The notes under the pieces: model-generated
Told to the model about the DNA's origin: nothing
The model's database searches: none
Seen by the model: the letters and a program-made list of their open reading frames with translations, nothing else
Shown here: piece by piece, positions 1 to 12,829 of the stretch
Numbering within the stretch: the stretch's first letter is position 1
How the letters are laid out: every line of letters begins with the position of its first letter
NCBI GenBank assembly: GCA_019096065.1
Contig: JAGUCH010000002.1
Coordinates: 694,501-758,500, forward strand
Direction of reading: 5' to 3'
DNA: 64,000 nt
Source of the DNA: Paracyclopina nana
Lineage: Eukaryota; Arthropoda; Copepoda; Cyclopoida; Cyclopettidae
Made by a program: the position numbers and the translations under genes

Positions 1-553
1 GATTCTTGACAAAATGACAAGAAAATACATGGTAATTTCAGTGTTTTGGTCAGCCATCACTTTTTACATCTCATACTTTTTGCATGATGTCATTTTGACA
101 GAAAAAAAATTCCTGGCTGAAGAGAGGTTTAGCAGTGATTTAAATCAAACTTCCGCGGTGTAAACATTAACTAGATTAGAATAAAATCAATATAAATGTT
201 GTTTTTTGAATAGTCCATTGTGCACTTATTGGTTTTCCATGTGATTGCTAGGGTCAGGAAATTTCCTAGAAATGACCACAAATAGCTCTAGGAGTATCCA
301 TTTATAGTCTGAGTTAAAAGATACACAAGCAAGAACATAAGCAAGAAGTAGAAAATAACAGACAAAAAATTGTATTAAGGCAATTAGTCTTCAGTAATAC
401 AAATGATGTATTGCAATTTAGACTTTTAAATTAAGTTTTGCTATTTATGGTACATACTTTTAATGTGTATAATTATGCAGGTATGTAAAGAAAATTTTTC
501 ATTATATGTACCTCACTTGCTAAGCTACTCTCTTATAAAGCAAGCTTAGAAAT
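1..553. other. AT-rich upstream sequence, no gene seen
   Basis: No open frame or RNA gene is recognisable here. It precedes the first LNR/lectin paralog and probably holds its promoter and 5' UTR, but no promoter element could be identified. The part just before the start codon is similar in spirit to the sequence before the second paralog (both mention an AAATTTCCT/GAAATTTGCTGG-like stretch followed by ATGACCACAAAT), so some of the shared upstream sequence may date from the gene duplication. Confidence 0.4.
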
Positions 554-930
554 ATGATTGTTTCTAGAAGTAAATTATTTGCAACGGTTGGAATTGCTTT
601 GATTCTTGGTGGAATAATAGCAGCTATTCTGTCATCACTATCAAGTCCACCAACAGAGACCAAGAAACTTTTGAGTGGTGTGAAATTCCATTTTGATGAA
701 ATCATGAAATCTTCTTTATGCTTACAATTTAGATTGCAATGATTGTATTTTCCCGTTTGAGTTCCAAGGAGCTGAATTTACAGAGACTTGTGCTGCAATG
801 GGCGATTATTACATCTGCCCCATAAGCGTTGATGCCAAAGGATCATTGATTCACAGAGCCCTTGCAGTTTGTCCTACTCAAGAGAGATGCAGAAAAAATG
901 CAACATCTCAAATTGTATCCCTGGATACAA

Positions 931-1217
931 CCCAACCAGAAATTCTGAGCCCTCATACGCCAAAAAAACTCTCAGTAAAACTTACACGTTTTATCAACAT
1001 TGAGTTTTAGTCATTATGTAACATTAACTGCCTTGATACCTAGGTAAAATCGAAAACACCCATTTTCCTTGTCACATTCGATTTTTTCCAATTTTTTTAC
1101 TTAGGTGGTATGGAAGTTAATGTTACATAATGACATAAACTCAACCTGGGTAAAACGAAGGAGTGCTAACACGTTACAATAACTTTCAGAAAACTTAGGA
1201 AAATTTCTGGTTGGGAA
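931..1217. mobile_element. Inverted-repeat MITE inserted in a coding exon
   Basis: The element starts CCCAACCAGAAATT and ends AAATTTCTGGTTGGGA, so the termini are inverted repeats. It is flanked by ACAA at 927-930 and 1218-1221, read as a 4-bp target duplication. It interrupts the exon between the FN2-like domain and the LNR of the first paralog; deleting it with one ACAA gives a continuous reading frame. A longer relative lies at 53141-53653 in a collagen intron. No coding capacity, so a non-autonomous element. Confidence 0.75.
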
Positions 1218-2159
1218 CAAATACGTATGGTGGAACCATGAATACATTGATCTCAACTACATCAATACTCAATTTTGAAAATGAGTGCATCATCACTTAT
1301 TGGAAAGGCGATGATTTTTGTGATGATGGAAACAACAATGAAGGCTGTGATTTTGATGGTGGTGATTGCTGCAACCCATTGGCTAATTTTGACTTTTGCA
1401 ACCTTTGCCAATGCTCTGATTTCAACATGAAGGATAACTACACCAAAGCTACAACTTATGGGCCAGAAATGTGTAATTCCATTTCTTAAGTCTATAAATC
1501 CATTTCTATTTCATCTTAGGCATTTCTGTTCTTATATGAGTTTGATTGTAGTTATGTGCAATTTTAGTATTGTTTCGTCCAAGCCAAATTTTTTTTTGTT
1601 AATGCATTGATAGAATCAAGTATTAGTTTGGCTTATTTTCAGATTGTGACTTTGGTGGGGTTTTGATTGGGTATGAGTGTTTTTGGCTGAAATCATATTC
1701 GAGAACTTTTGATGATGCAGTTGAACAGTGCAAAAGTCTTGACACAAAGCTGTATGAGCCAAGGGATGCCGCTAAATATTCCTTAGTTATGAAAGCATTC
1801 AGTCAACATGCTCAACCAATCTGGATTGGCATTACTAGACAGTCAACGTCAACGTACAATTAAAATGTATTTGGTTGCTATCTGTGAGAAAATAATAATA
1901 ATTATTTATTCAGATTTGTGTATCACAGTGATGGCTCTTATCTCATGTACTCCAATTGGAAGCCAGGAGAGCCAAGTTCGCCAAAAGGCTTGGCAGATTG
2001 TGTGCAAATTCATACAAATTTTGCACAATTTGGGCAGTGGCCAGATAACCAGCGCACAGAAATCCCGAAATCACACAATGCACACACCAGCCTCATTAAC
2101 CATAGAAACACACAGAAATCCCAAAATCATACATTGCACACAACCTCACTCATCTCACG

Positions 2160-5100
2160 TGCCTCATCAGCCTCACTCACCTCATCAACCTCACTCACCT
2201 CATCAACCTCACTCACCTCACAATCCTCATCAACCTCACTCACCTCACTCACCTCACTCTCCTCACAATCCTCACTCACCTCATCAACCACACAATCCTC
2301 ATCAACCTCACAATCCTCATCAACCTCACTCACCTCACTCGCCTCATCAACCACACAATCCTCATCAACCTCACTCACCTCACAATCCTCATCAACCTCA
2401 CTCACCTCACTCGCCTCATCAACCTCACTCACCTCACTCGCCTCATCAACCTCACTCACCTCACAATCCTCATCAACCTCACTCACCTCACTCGCCTCAT
2501 CAACCTCACTCACCTCATCAACCTCACTCACCTCACAATCCTCATCAACCTCACTCACCTCACAATCCTCATCAACCTCACTCACCTCACTTGCCTCATC
2601 AACCTCACTCACCTCACAATCCTCATTAACCTCACTCACCTCACTCGCCTCATCAACCTCACTCACCTCACAATCCTCATCAACCTCACTCACCTCACTA
2701 GCCTCATCAACCTCACTCACCTCATCAACCTCACTCACCTCACTCACCTCATCAACCTCACTCACCTCACAATCCTCATCAACCTCACTCACCTCACAAT
2801 CCTCATCAACCTCACTCACCTCATCAACCTCACTCACCTCACAATCCTCATCAACCTCACTCACCTCACAATCCTCATCAACCTCACTCACCTCACTTGC
2901 CTCATCAACCTCACTCACCTCACAATCCTCATTAACCTCACTCACCTCACTCGCCTCATCAACCTCACTCACCTCACAATCCTCATCAACCTCACTCACC
3001 TCACTAGCCTCATCAACCTCACTCACCTCACCAACCTCACTCACCTCACTCACCTCACCAACCTCACTCACCTCACAATCCTCATCAACCTCACTCACCT
3101 CACAATCCTCATCAACCTCACTCACCTCACTCGCCTCATCAACCTCACTCACCTCATCAACCTCACTCACCTCATCAACCTCACTCACCTCACAATCCTC
3201 ATCAACCTCACTCACCTCACAATCCTCATCAACCTCACTCACCTCACTCGCCTCATCAACCTCACTCACCTCACTCGCCTCATCAACCTCACTCACCTCA
3301 TCAACCTCACTCACCTCACAATCCTCATCAACCTCACTCGCCTCACAATCCTCATCAACCTCACTCACCTCACAATCCTCATCAACCTCACTCACCTCAC
3401 TTGCCTCATCAACCTCAGTCACCTCACAATCCTCATCAACCTCACTCACCTCACTCGCCTCATCAACCTCACTCACCTCACAATCCTCATCAACCTCACT
3501 CACCTCACTCGCCTCATCAACCTCACTCACCTCACTCGCCTCATCAACCTCACTCACCTCATCAACCTCACTCACCTCACAATCCTCATCAACCTCACTC
3601 ACCTCACAATCCTCATCAACCTCACTCACCTCACTCGCCTCATCAACCTCACTCACCTCACAATCCTCATCAACCTCACTCACCTCACTCGCCTCATCAA
3701 CCTCACTCACCTCACAATCCTCATTAACCTCACTCACCTCACTAGCCTCATCAACCTCACTCACCTCACAATCCTCATCAACCTCACTCACCTCACTAGC
3801 CTCATCAACCTCACTCACCTCATCAACCTCACTCACCTCACTCACCTCATCAACCTCACTCACCTCACAATCCTCATCAACCTCACTCACCTCACAATCC
3901 TCATCAACCTCACTCACCTCATCAACCTCACTCACCTCACAATCCTCATCAACCTCACTCACCTCACAATCCTCATCAACCTCACTCACCTCACTTGCCT
4001 CATCAACCTCACTCACCTCACAATCCTCATTAACCTCACTCACCTCACTCGCCTCATCAACCTCACTCACCTCACAATCCTCATCAACCTCACTCACCTC
4101 ACTAGCCTCATCAACCTCACTCACCTCATCAACCTCACTCACCTCACTCACCTCATCAACCTCACTCACCTCACTCGCCTCATCAACCTCACTCACCTCA
4201 TCAACCTCACTCACCTCACTCACCTCACAATCCTCATCAACCTCACTCACCTCACTCGCCTCATCAACCTCACTCACCTCATAATCCTCTTCAAACTCAC
4301 TCACCTCACAAATCTCATCAACCTCACTCACCTCACTCACCTCACTCGCCTCATCAACCTCACTCACCTCACTCGCCTCATCAACCTCACTCACCTCATC
4401 AACCTCACTCACCTCACAATCCTCATCAACCTCACTCGCCTCACAATCCTCATCAACCTCACTCACCTCACAATCCTCATCAACCTCACTCACCTCACTT
4501 GCCTCATCAACCTCAGTCACCTCACAATCCTCATCAACCTCACTCACCTCACTCGCCTCATCAACCTCACTCACCTCACAATCCTCATCAACCTCACTCA
4601 CCTCACTCGCCTCATCAACCTCACTCACCTCACTCGCCTCATCAACCTCACTCACCTCATCAACCTCACTCACCTCACAATCCTCATCAACCTCACTCAC
4701 CTCACAATCCTCATCAACCTCACTCACCTCACTCGCCTCATCAACCTCACTCACCTCACAATCCTCATCAACCTCACTCACCTCACTTGCCTCATCAACC
4801 TCACTCACCTCACAATCCTCATTAACCTCACTCACCTCACTCGCCTCATCAACCTCACTCACCTCACAATCCTCATCAACCTCACTCGCCTCACAATCCT
4901 CATCAACCTCACTCACCTCACAATCCTCATCAACCTCACTCACCTCACTTGCCTCATCAACCTCACTCACCTCACAATCCTCATCAACCTCACTCACCTC
5001 ACTCGCCTCATCAACCTCACTCACCTCACAATCCTCATCAACCTCACTCACCTCACTCGCCTCATCAACCTCACTCACCTCACTCGCCTCATCAACCTCA

Positions 5101-6472
5101 CTCACCTCATCAACCTCACTCACCTCACAATCCTCATCAACCTCACTCACCTCACAATCCTCATCAACCTCACTCACCTCACTCGCCTCATCAACCTCAC
5201 TCACCTCACAATCCTCATCAACCTCACTCACCTCACTTGCCTCATCAACCTCACTCACCTCACAATCCTCATTAACCTCACTCACCTCACTCGCCTCATC
5301 AACCTCACTCACCTCACAATCCTCATCAACCTCACTCACCTCACTAGCCTCATCAACCTCACTCACCTCATCAACCTCACTCACCTCACTCACCTCATCA
5401 ACCTCACTCACCTCACAATCCTCATCAACCTCACTCACCTCACAATCCTCATCAACCTCACTCACCTCATCAACCTCACTCACCTCACAATCCTCATCAA
5501 CCTCACTCACCTCACAATCCTCATCAACCTCACTCACCTCACTTGCCTCATCAACCTCACTCACCTCACAATCCTCATTAACCTCACTCACCTCACTCGC
5601 CTCATCAACCTCACTCACCTCACAATCCTCATCAACCTCACTCACCTCACTAGCCTCATCAACCTCGCTCACCTCATCAACCTCACTCACCTCACTCACC
5701 TCATCAACCTCACTCACCTCACAATCCTCATCAACCTCACTCACCTCACAATCCTCATCAACCTCACTCACCTCACTCGCCTCATCAACCTCACTCACCT
5801 CATCAACCTCACTCACCTCATCAACCTCACTCACCTCACAATCCTCATCAACCTCACTCACCTCACAATCCTCATCAACCTCACTCACCTCACTCGCCTC
5901 ATCAACCTCACTCACCTCACTCGCCTCATCAACCTCACTCACCTCATCAACCTCACTCACCTCACAATCCTCATCAACCTCACTCGCCTCACAATCCTCA
6001 TCAACCTCACTCACCTCACAATCCTCATCAACCTCACTCACCTCACTTGCCTCATCAACCTCAGTCACCTCACAATCCTCATCAACCTCACTCACCTCAC
6101 TCGCCTCATCAACCTCACTCACCTCACAATCCTCATCAACCTCACTCACCTCACTCGCCTCATCAACCTCACTCACCTCACTCGCCTCATCAACCTCACT
6201 CACCTCATCAACCTCACTCACCTCACAATCCTCATCAACCTCACTCACCTCACAATCCTCATCAACCTCACTCACCTCACTCGCCTCATCAACCTCACTC
6301 ACCTCACAATCCTCATCAACCTCACTCACCTCACTTGCCTCATCAACCTCACTCACCTCACAATCCTCATTAACCTCACTCACCTCACTCGCCTCATCAA
6401 CCTCACTCACCTCACAATCCTCATCAACCTCACTCACCTCACAATCTTCATCAACCTCACTCACCTCACTCG
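2160..6472. repeat. Left-arm minisatellite of 9-bp modules with higher-order repeats
   Basis: About 4.3 kb built from 9-bp modules of the form CTCAnnnnC: mainly CTCACTCAC, CTCACAATC, CTCATCAAC, CTCACTCGC and rarer CTCATTAAC. Modules combine into 18- and 27-bp units and then into long higher-order units: the same block starting near 3401 recurs near 4499, 4949 and 6047, giving spacings of 1098, 450 and 1098 bp. A rare variant block occurs once near 4280-4320. Because every module is a multiple of three bases, several frames on both strands are free of stops for kilobases. I take these frames to be by-products, not genes. Confidence 0.92.
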
Positions 6473-6473
6473 C

Positions 6474-9400
6474 GCTTTGGTGCGCTATATCTCGATGAAC
6501 AGTAGATCATTTTTTTATTTCATAGCAATTGATATCTCCACTTTTTCTTGCACTACTTCTTAACGAAAAGCTCTTTGTAGTACCTGGTACATGGCACTGT
6601 ACTTAAAACTCGGTAAGCATGCCAAAATTCGAAAAATGTTCCGATTTTGGATCTCTTTACAGTTTTGGAAAAGGGAGATCAAAATGACCACTTTTTAATA
6701 CATTGTAAACAAGATATCTTTGCGCCTTGTCTCCGTAAAACTCAGCAGTTAGGCTGTTATTAAGCGGTAAACTTTGGCACGCGATATCTCCGGTTCTATA
6801 CAAGATACTATCTGGCTCCAACTTGATACTGTGATGTCAGGGCTCTACAAGTTTTATTAGTAGTCGCTTTTAAGTCTTCAAATTCATGAAAAAGTCAAAG
6901 AAGGACTTAAAGGAAGACTTGGCAGGAAGGATTGCCCCTTATCCGTCATTTTTAGCCCCAAAAACAGCCCAAATTCGGAATGTAATATTCAGATGCGAAT
7001 CCGCAAAAATACGAAAAGCAAAACTACTGATTTTAGTTAAACCACGCTGATTCTGGTTAAACAAAACGCTACAAGAATGCCTACTTTGGAACAGCCATTT
7101 TTGCCCATGTTTTGAGCCGCCACATTAAGAAGACAAGGCCTTCATTTTCTTTGCAGTCTTTATGCTAGCTAAATAAGTAAAGTGGCACTTCCATTACCCA
7201 AATTCGGGCCCAAAATGGACAAGTAAACAAAGACTCTATATCTCAGCAACAGTGCGTCTCAGCTCACTTCTTTTTGCGGCTATGAATTCGTCTTGACATT
7301 CTCTATCACTTTTATTAGTACTTTTAAAGTCTCTCAGCGCATTTTCAGTTACGAAGTTCTGTACAGCTGAGAGCTTAGCGCTATCTCAGCCTGTATTTGT
7401 CCGATTTTAAAACTGTTTACTTCTATGAAATCCTGAGACTCAGCAGATCAATTTTTTATTTCATAGCAAACGTGATATCTCCACTTTTATTAACGCTTCT
7501 CCTGAACGAAAAGCTCTATGTTGTACGTAGTACATAAGGCTGCGTTTCATCCATCTATTCAATGCCAAAATTAGAAAAATGCACCGATTTTGGAGCTATT
7601 TACAGTTTTGGAAATGGGAGATCAAACTGAACACTTTTTATTAGTAAATCATTCAAGCAACTCAGCTAGAAGTCTCCGCAAAACTCAGCAGTTAGGCTTC
7701 TATTAAGCAGTAAACTTTGGCGCGCGATATCTCCGGTTCTAGACCAGATATCTGGCTCAAATTTGAACCTATGAAGTCAGGGCCATCAGCTCTACAAGGT
7801 ATATTAGTAGTCAAATACCGTGGACCGACTTTTATTTGATCGGCCAAAAGTTGACGCGATCCGTTTTTCGCGGAAAAATTATACTCTAGAATGCAATTAA
7901 GTCTTCAAATTCATGAAAAAGTCCAAGAAAACAATAAGAGGAACACTTGGCTGCATGAATCCCCCTATTTCGAGCTGTTTTAAGCCCCCAAAACTCAAAA
8001 ATTCGGGCTCAAAAGCAAAAGTAAAAAAGACTATATAGTAAACTTTGGCGCGCGATATCTCAGCAACGTCTCAGCACCCATGAATTCGTCTTGACATTCT
8101 CTATCACTTTTATTGGTACTCAAAGTCTCTCAGCGCACTTTCATTGCGAAGTTGTGTACTGCTCAGAGCTCAGCGCTATCTCAGCAACGGAGCATCTCAG
8201 CACAATTCAATTTACGGTTTTGAAGCCAGGCTGATCTCCTCTACAACTTTGTACTTCATAGTCAAGTCCATAAAATGACTTGGGAAAAAGTTGAGTTTTC
8301 CCAAGGGGGTAGCCTTAGAAAAAGTGGCCGATTTTCCAAAGTGCTCCGATCCAGCTGAAACTTGGTACGACTGGTCTCCGTCACATTTTGAGCAGATAAT
8401 CTCAAGTCAACATAAGTCCAAAAACGCTCAGCAGTTGAGTTATTCAGCCTCCCATTTGACCCCATTTTCAGAACTTTGCTTAATAACTCAGCAGAATGAT
8501 GAGATATATGAAATGCCTTTACTGATAAATGATCACTGTCTTATGAGCTATTAGAAAGTGTCATCAGTTTTTTTCACAGCTAAGCTGGTTCTCTGCTGAG
8601 CAGGGTTTTATGCTGTGCATATCTAGCTAAATAACTCCGCTGCTGAGCTGCTGAGCGCCAAAACCTTTGGTGTGCTGACTCATGGCATCTAGTAAATCAT
8701 TTGTACTAAGTCTCAGCCAAATCGGAGAACTCAGCGAAAAAGTGCACTTTTTCTTGGGGCTCAGCAGTAGTAAACTTTGACGATCCATATCTCAGCAACG
8801 GAGCGTCACAGCTCAGATCAATTTACTGTTCTGAAGTCGTGCTGAGCTCCTCTACAACTTTGGACTTCAAAGTCAAGTCCACAAGTCCACTTCCAAGTCC
8901 GCTTGTTCTGTACTGCTCAGCGCTCAGCGCTATCTCCGCTCATAGTTGTCCGATTTTAAAACTGTTTACACTTTTGGAATCCAGAGACTCAGCAAAACAA
9001 ACTTTTATATCATAGTAAAGTTGATATTTCCACTTTTACACCCGCCAGTTCTGAACGAAACGCTCTATGTAGTACGAAGTACATAAAGCTGCCGTTTTAT
9101 CCGTCTATCATATGCCAAAATTCGAAAAAAGCTCCGATTTTGAAGCTCTCTACAGTTTTGGAAATGAGAGCTCAAACTGTACACTTTTTATTACATAGTA
9201 AACAAGATAGCTCCGCTAGAAGTCTCCGCAAAACTCAGCAGTTGGGCTGCTATTAAGCGGTAAACTTTGGCGCGCGATATCTCCGGTTCTAGACTAGATA
9301 TCTGGAACCAATTTGATTCTATGAAGTCAGGGCAACCTCCTCTACAAGGCTTATTAGTAGTCAAAGCCCGCATTTCAACTTTAAATCGATCGCACGAAAT

Positions 9401-9628
9401 TCGACGCGAACCGTTTTTCGCGGAAAATTCCACTCTAGAACGCCATAAAATTCATTAAAAAGTCAACGAAAAGACTGCAAGACAGACTTAGGAGTAAAAA
9501 TTCCCCCGTTTCCAGCTGTTTTAGCCCCAAAAAGACAAAAAATTCGGGCTTAAAAGGAAAATATATCTGCTTTTACTTGGGCTAATTTTAATCATTACCG
9601 AGTTTTAAGTACTGGGTTATGTAATACA
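6474..9628. other. Non-array core of the foldback element
   Basis: AT-rich sequence lying between the two inverted arrays. It contains diverged internal repeats: a block with GGTAAACTTTGG followed by GCGATATCTCCGGTTCTA occurs near 6765-6800, 7708-7745 and 9258-9295, each with similar flanks covering about 170 bp, and several CTCAGCAG/CTCAGCGC motifs recur. The longest frames here are under 90 codons with no recognisable domain. Nothing resembling a transposase, its DDE/D motifs or a zinc-finger DNA-binding domain was seen. Confidence 0.6.
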
Positions 9629-9629
9629 A

Positions 9630-12360
9630 GGCGAGTGAGGTCAGTGAGGTTGATGAGGTGAGTGAGGTTGATGAGGCGAGTGAGGTGAGTGAGGTTGATG
9701 AGGCAAGTGAGGTGAGTGAGGTTGATGAGGATTGTGAGGTGAGTGAGGTTGATGAGGATTGTGAGGTGAGTGAGGTTGATGAGGCGAGTGAGGTGAGTGA
9801 GGTTGATGAGGATTGTGAGGTGAGTGAGGTTGATGAGGCGAGTGAGGTGAGTGAGGTTGATGAGGATTGTGAGGTGAGTGAGGTGAGTGAGGTTGATGAG
9901 GATTGTGAGGTGAGTGAGGTTGATGAGGTGAGTGAGGTGAGTGAGGTTGATGAGGTGAGTGAGGTGAGTGAGGATTGTGAGGTGAGTGAGGTTGATGAGG
10001 CGAGTGAGGTGAGTGAGGTTGATGAGGATTGTGAGGTGAGTGAGGTGAGTGAGGTTGATGAGGATTGTGAGGTGAGTGAGGTTGATGAGGTGAGTGAGGT
10101 GAGTGAGGTTGATGAGGTGAGTGAGGTGAGTGAGGATTGTGAGGTGAGTGAGGTTGATGAGGCGAGTGAGGTGAGTGAGGTTGATGAGGATTGTGAGGTG
10201 AGTGAGGTTGATGAGGATTGTGAGGTGAGTGAGGTTGATGAGGTGAGTGAGGTGAGTGAGGTTGATGAGGTGAGTGAGGTGAGTGAGGATTGTGAGGTGA
10301 GTGAGGTTGATGAGGCGAGTGAGGTGAGTGAGGTTGATGAGGCGAGTGAGGTGAGTGAGGTTGATGAGGATTGTGAGGTGAGTGAGGTTGATGAGGATTG
10401 TGAGGTGAGTGAGGTGAGTGAGGTTGATGAGATTTGTGAGGTGAGTGAGTTTGAAGAGGATTATGAGGTGAGTGAGGTTGATGAGGCGAGTGAGGTGAGT
10501 GAGGTTGATGAGGATTGTGAGGTGAGTGAGGTGAGTGAGGTTGATGAGGTGAGTGAGGTTGATGAGGCGAGTGAGGTGAGTGAGGTTGATGAGGATTGTG
10601 AGGTGAGTGAGGTGAGTGAGGTTGATGAGGCGAGTGAGGTGAGTGAGGTTGATGAGGATTGTGAGGTGAGTGAGGTTGATGAGGCGAGTGAGGTGAGTGA
10701 GGTTGATGAGGCAAGTGAGGTGAGTGAGGTTGATGAGGATTGTGAGGTGAGTGAGGTTGATGAGGATTGTGAGGTGAGTGAGGTTGATGAGGCGAGTGAG
10801 GTGAGTGAGGTTGATGAGGATTGTGAGGTGAGTGAGGTTGATGAGGCGAGTGAGGTGAGTGAGGTTGATGAGGATTGTGAGGTGAGTGAGGTGAGTGAGG
10901 TTGATGAGGATTGTGAGGTGAGTGAGGTTGATGAGGTGAGTGAGGTGAGTGAGGTTGATGAGGTGAGTGAGGTGAGTGAGGATTGTGAGGTGAGTGAGGT
11001 TGATGAGGCGAGTGAGGTGAGTGAGGTTGATGAGGATTGTGAGGTGAGTGAGGTGAGTGAGGTTGATGAGGATTGTGAGGTGAGTGAGGTTGATGAGGTG
11101 AGTGAGGTGAGTGAGGTTGATGAGGATTGTGAGGATTGTGAGGTGAGTGAGGTTGATGAGGTGAGTGAGGTTGATGAGGTGAGTGAGGTTGATGAGGTGA
11201 ATGAGGTGAGTGAGGCTGATGAGGCACGTGAGGTGAGTGAGGTTGATGAGGTGAGTGAGGTGAGTGAGGTTGATGAGGTGAGTGAGGTGAGTGAGGATTG
11301 TGAGGTGAGTGAGGTTGATGAGGCGAGTGAGGTGAGTGAGGTTGATGAGGCGAGTGAGGTGAGTGAGGTTGATGAGGATTGTGAGGTGAGTGAGGTTGAT
11401 GAGGATTGTGAGGTGAGTGAGGTGAGTGAGGTTGATGAGATTTGTGAGGTGAGTGAGTTTGAAGAGGATTATGAGGTGAGTGAGGTTGATGAGGCGAGTG
11501 AGGTGAGTGAGGTTGATGAGGATTGTGAGGTGAGTGAGGTGAGTGAGGTTGATGAGGTGAGTGAGGTTGATGAGGCGAGTGAGGTGAGTGAGGTTGATGA
11601 GGATTGTGAGGTGAGTGAGGTGAGTGAGGTTGATGAGGCGAGTGAGGTGAGTGAGGTTGATGAGGATTGTGAGGTGAGTGAGGTTGATGAGGCGAGTGAG
11701 GTGAGTGAGGTTGATGAGGATTGTGAGGTGAGTGAGGTGAGTGAGGTTGATGAGGATTGTGAGGTGAGTGAGGTTGATGAGGTGAGTGAGGTGAGTGAGG
11801 TTGATGAGGTGAGTGAGGTGAGTGAGGATTGTGAGGTGAGTGAGGATTGTGAGGTGAGTGAGGTTGATGAGGCGAGTGAGGTGAGTGAGGTTGATGAGGA
11901 TTGTGAGGTGAGTGAGGTGAGTGAGGTTGATGAGGATTGTGAGGTGAGTGAGGTTGATGAGGTGAGTGAGGTGAGTGAGGTTGATGAGGATTGTGAGGTG
12001 AGTGAGGTTGATGAGGCGAGTGAGGTGAGTGAGGTTGATGAGGATTGTGAGGTGAGTGAGGTTGATGAGGCGAGTGAGGTGAGTGAGGTTGATTAGGATT
12101 GTGAGGTGAGTGAGGTTGATGAGGATTGTGAGGTTGATGAGGATTGTGAGGTTGATGAGGTGAGTTAGGATTGTGAGGATTGTGAGGTGAGTGAGGTTGA
12201 TGAGGATTGTGAGGTTGATGAGGTGAGTGAGGATTGTGAGGAGAGTGAGGTGAGTGTGGTTGATGAGGATTGTGAGGATTGTGAGGTGAGTGAGGTTGAT
12301 GAGGTGAGTGAGGTTGATGAGGTGAGTGAGGTTGATGAGGTGAATGAGGTGAGTGAGGCT
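9630..12360. repeat. Right-arm minisatellite, inverse of the left arm
   Basis: About 2.7 kb of the reverse complement of the left-arm modules (GTGAGTGAG, GTTGATGAG, GATTGTGAG, GCGAGTGAG). It is shorter than the left arm and arranged differently. The rare variant found once in the left arm appears twice here, near 10430-10465 and 11434-11475, about 1 kb apart. A copy of the outer-edge signature (GAGGCTGATGAGGCACGTG) also lies internally near 11214-11232, which suggests an internal duplication of the arm. Confidence 0.9.
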
Positions 12361-12829
12361 GATGAGGCACGTGAGATGAGTGAGGTTGTGTGCAATGTGT
12401 GATTTTGGGATTTCTGTGTGTTACTATGGTTAATGAGGCTGGTGTGTGCATTGTGTGATTTCGGGATTTCTGTGCGCTGGTTATCTGGCCACTGCCACAA
12501 TTTGGCAAATGGAATGACAAATCTTGTACTTCTGCATCAACCAAAGCATACTCAATTTGCCAAGGTATACAGGAAAGTAAAGTAAAATATTATCTATTTT
12601 GCTCATCACTTTTAAATGACAGCACATTGTCCAATGCTTTTCTCAATACAAACTGTGCTCATGATTTAACTCGTGTGCTTTTCTCTTTGTAAAATAATGG
12701 ATAATAATCAATCAATCATGTGCAGAGCACATAATGATGTTACTAATGTATAAAGCAAGCTGCTTTTCTGAGCAAGCATAGTATAATAGTATTAAGACAA
12801 AATGCTCTTTGCACTATTTATATTAGATG

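Larger units (their letters stand above)
2033..12496. mobile_element. 10.46-kb foldback-type element with minisatellite arms
   Basis: The element sits inside the lectin exon of the first paralog and is flanked by perfect 8-bp duplications ACAATTTG at 2025-2032 and 12497-12504. Its ends are inverted: GGCAGTGGCC at the left and GGCCACTGCC at the right. The outer ~142 bp (2033-2174 and 12355-12496) match in inverse orientation with about two differences. Inside these ends each arm is a minisatellite array (left 2160-6472, right 9630-12360) on opposite strands, and between them lies a 3.1-kb non-array core (6474-9628). This plan resembles Drosophila FB and Galileo foldback elements, whose long inverted repeats also contain tandem repeats. 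An 8-bp duplication is typical of hAT and P superfamilies; I cannot assign a superfamily. No transposase-like frame was seen, so it is probably non-autonomous. Confidence 0.85.

Noticed and set aside
2127-6464. Very long minus-strand open frame (about 1445 codons, SEVDEDCEV-like) and similar frames in the other arm
   Set aside because: All modules are 9 bp and contain no stop in several frames on both strands, so long frames arise automatically. There is no domain, start context or codon signal, and the frames lie inside a mobile element.
2160-6472. CRISPR-like regular repeats
   Set aside because: There are no unique spacers between constant repeats; units are contiguous 9-bp modules in animal DNA with introns and eukaryotic tRNAs.
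6474-9628. Possible transposase in the foldback core
   Set aside because: The longest frames (8262-8465 minus, 8291-8554 plus) are under 90 codons with no catalytic or DNA-binding motif.
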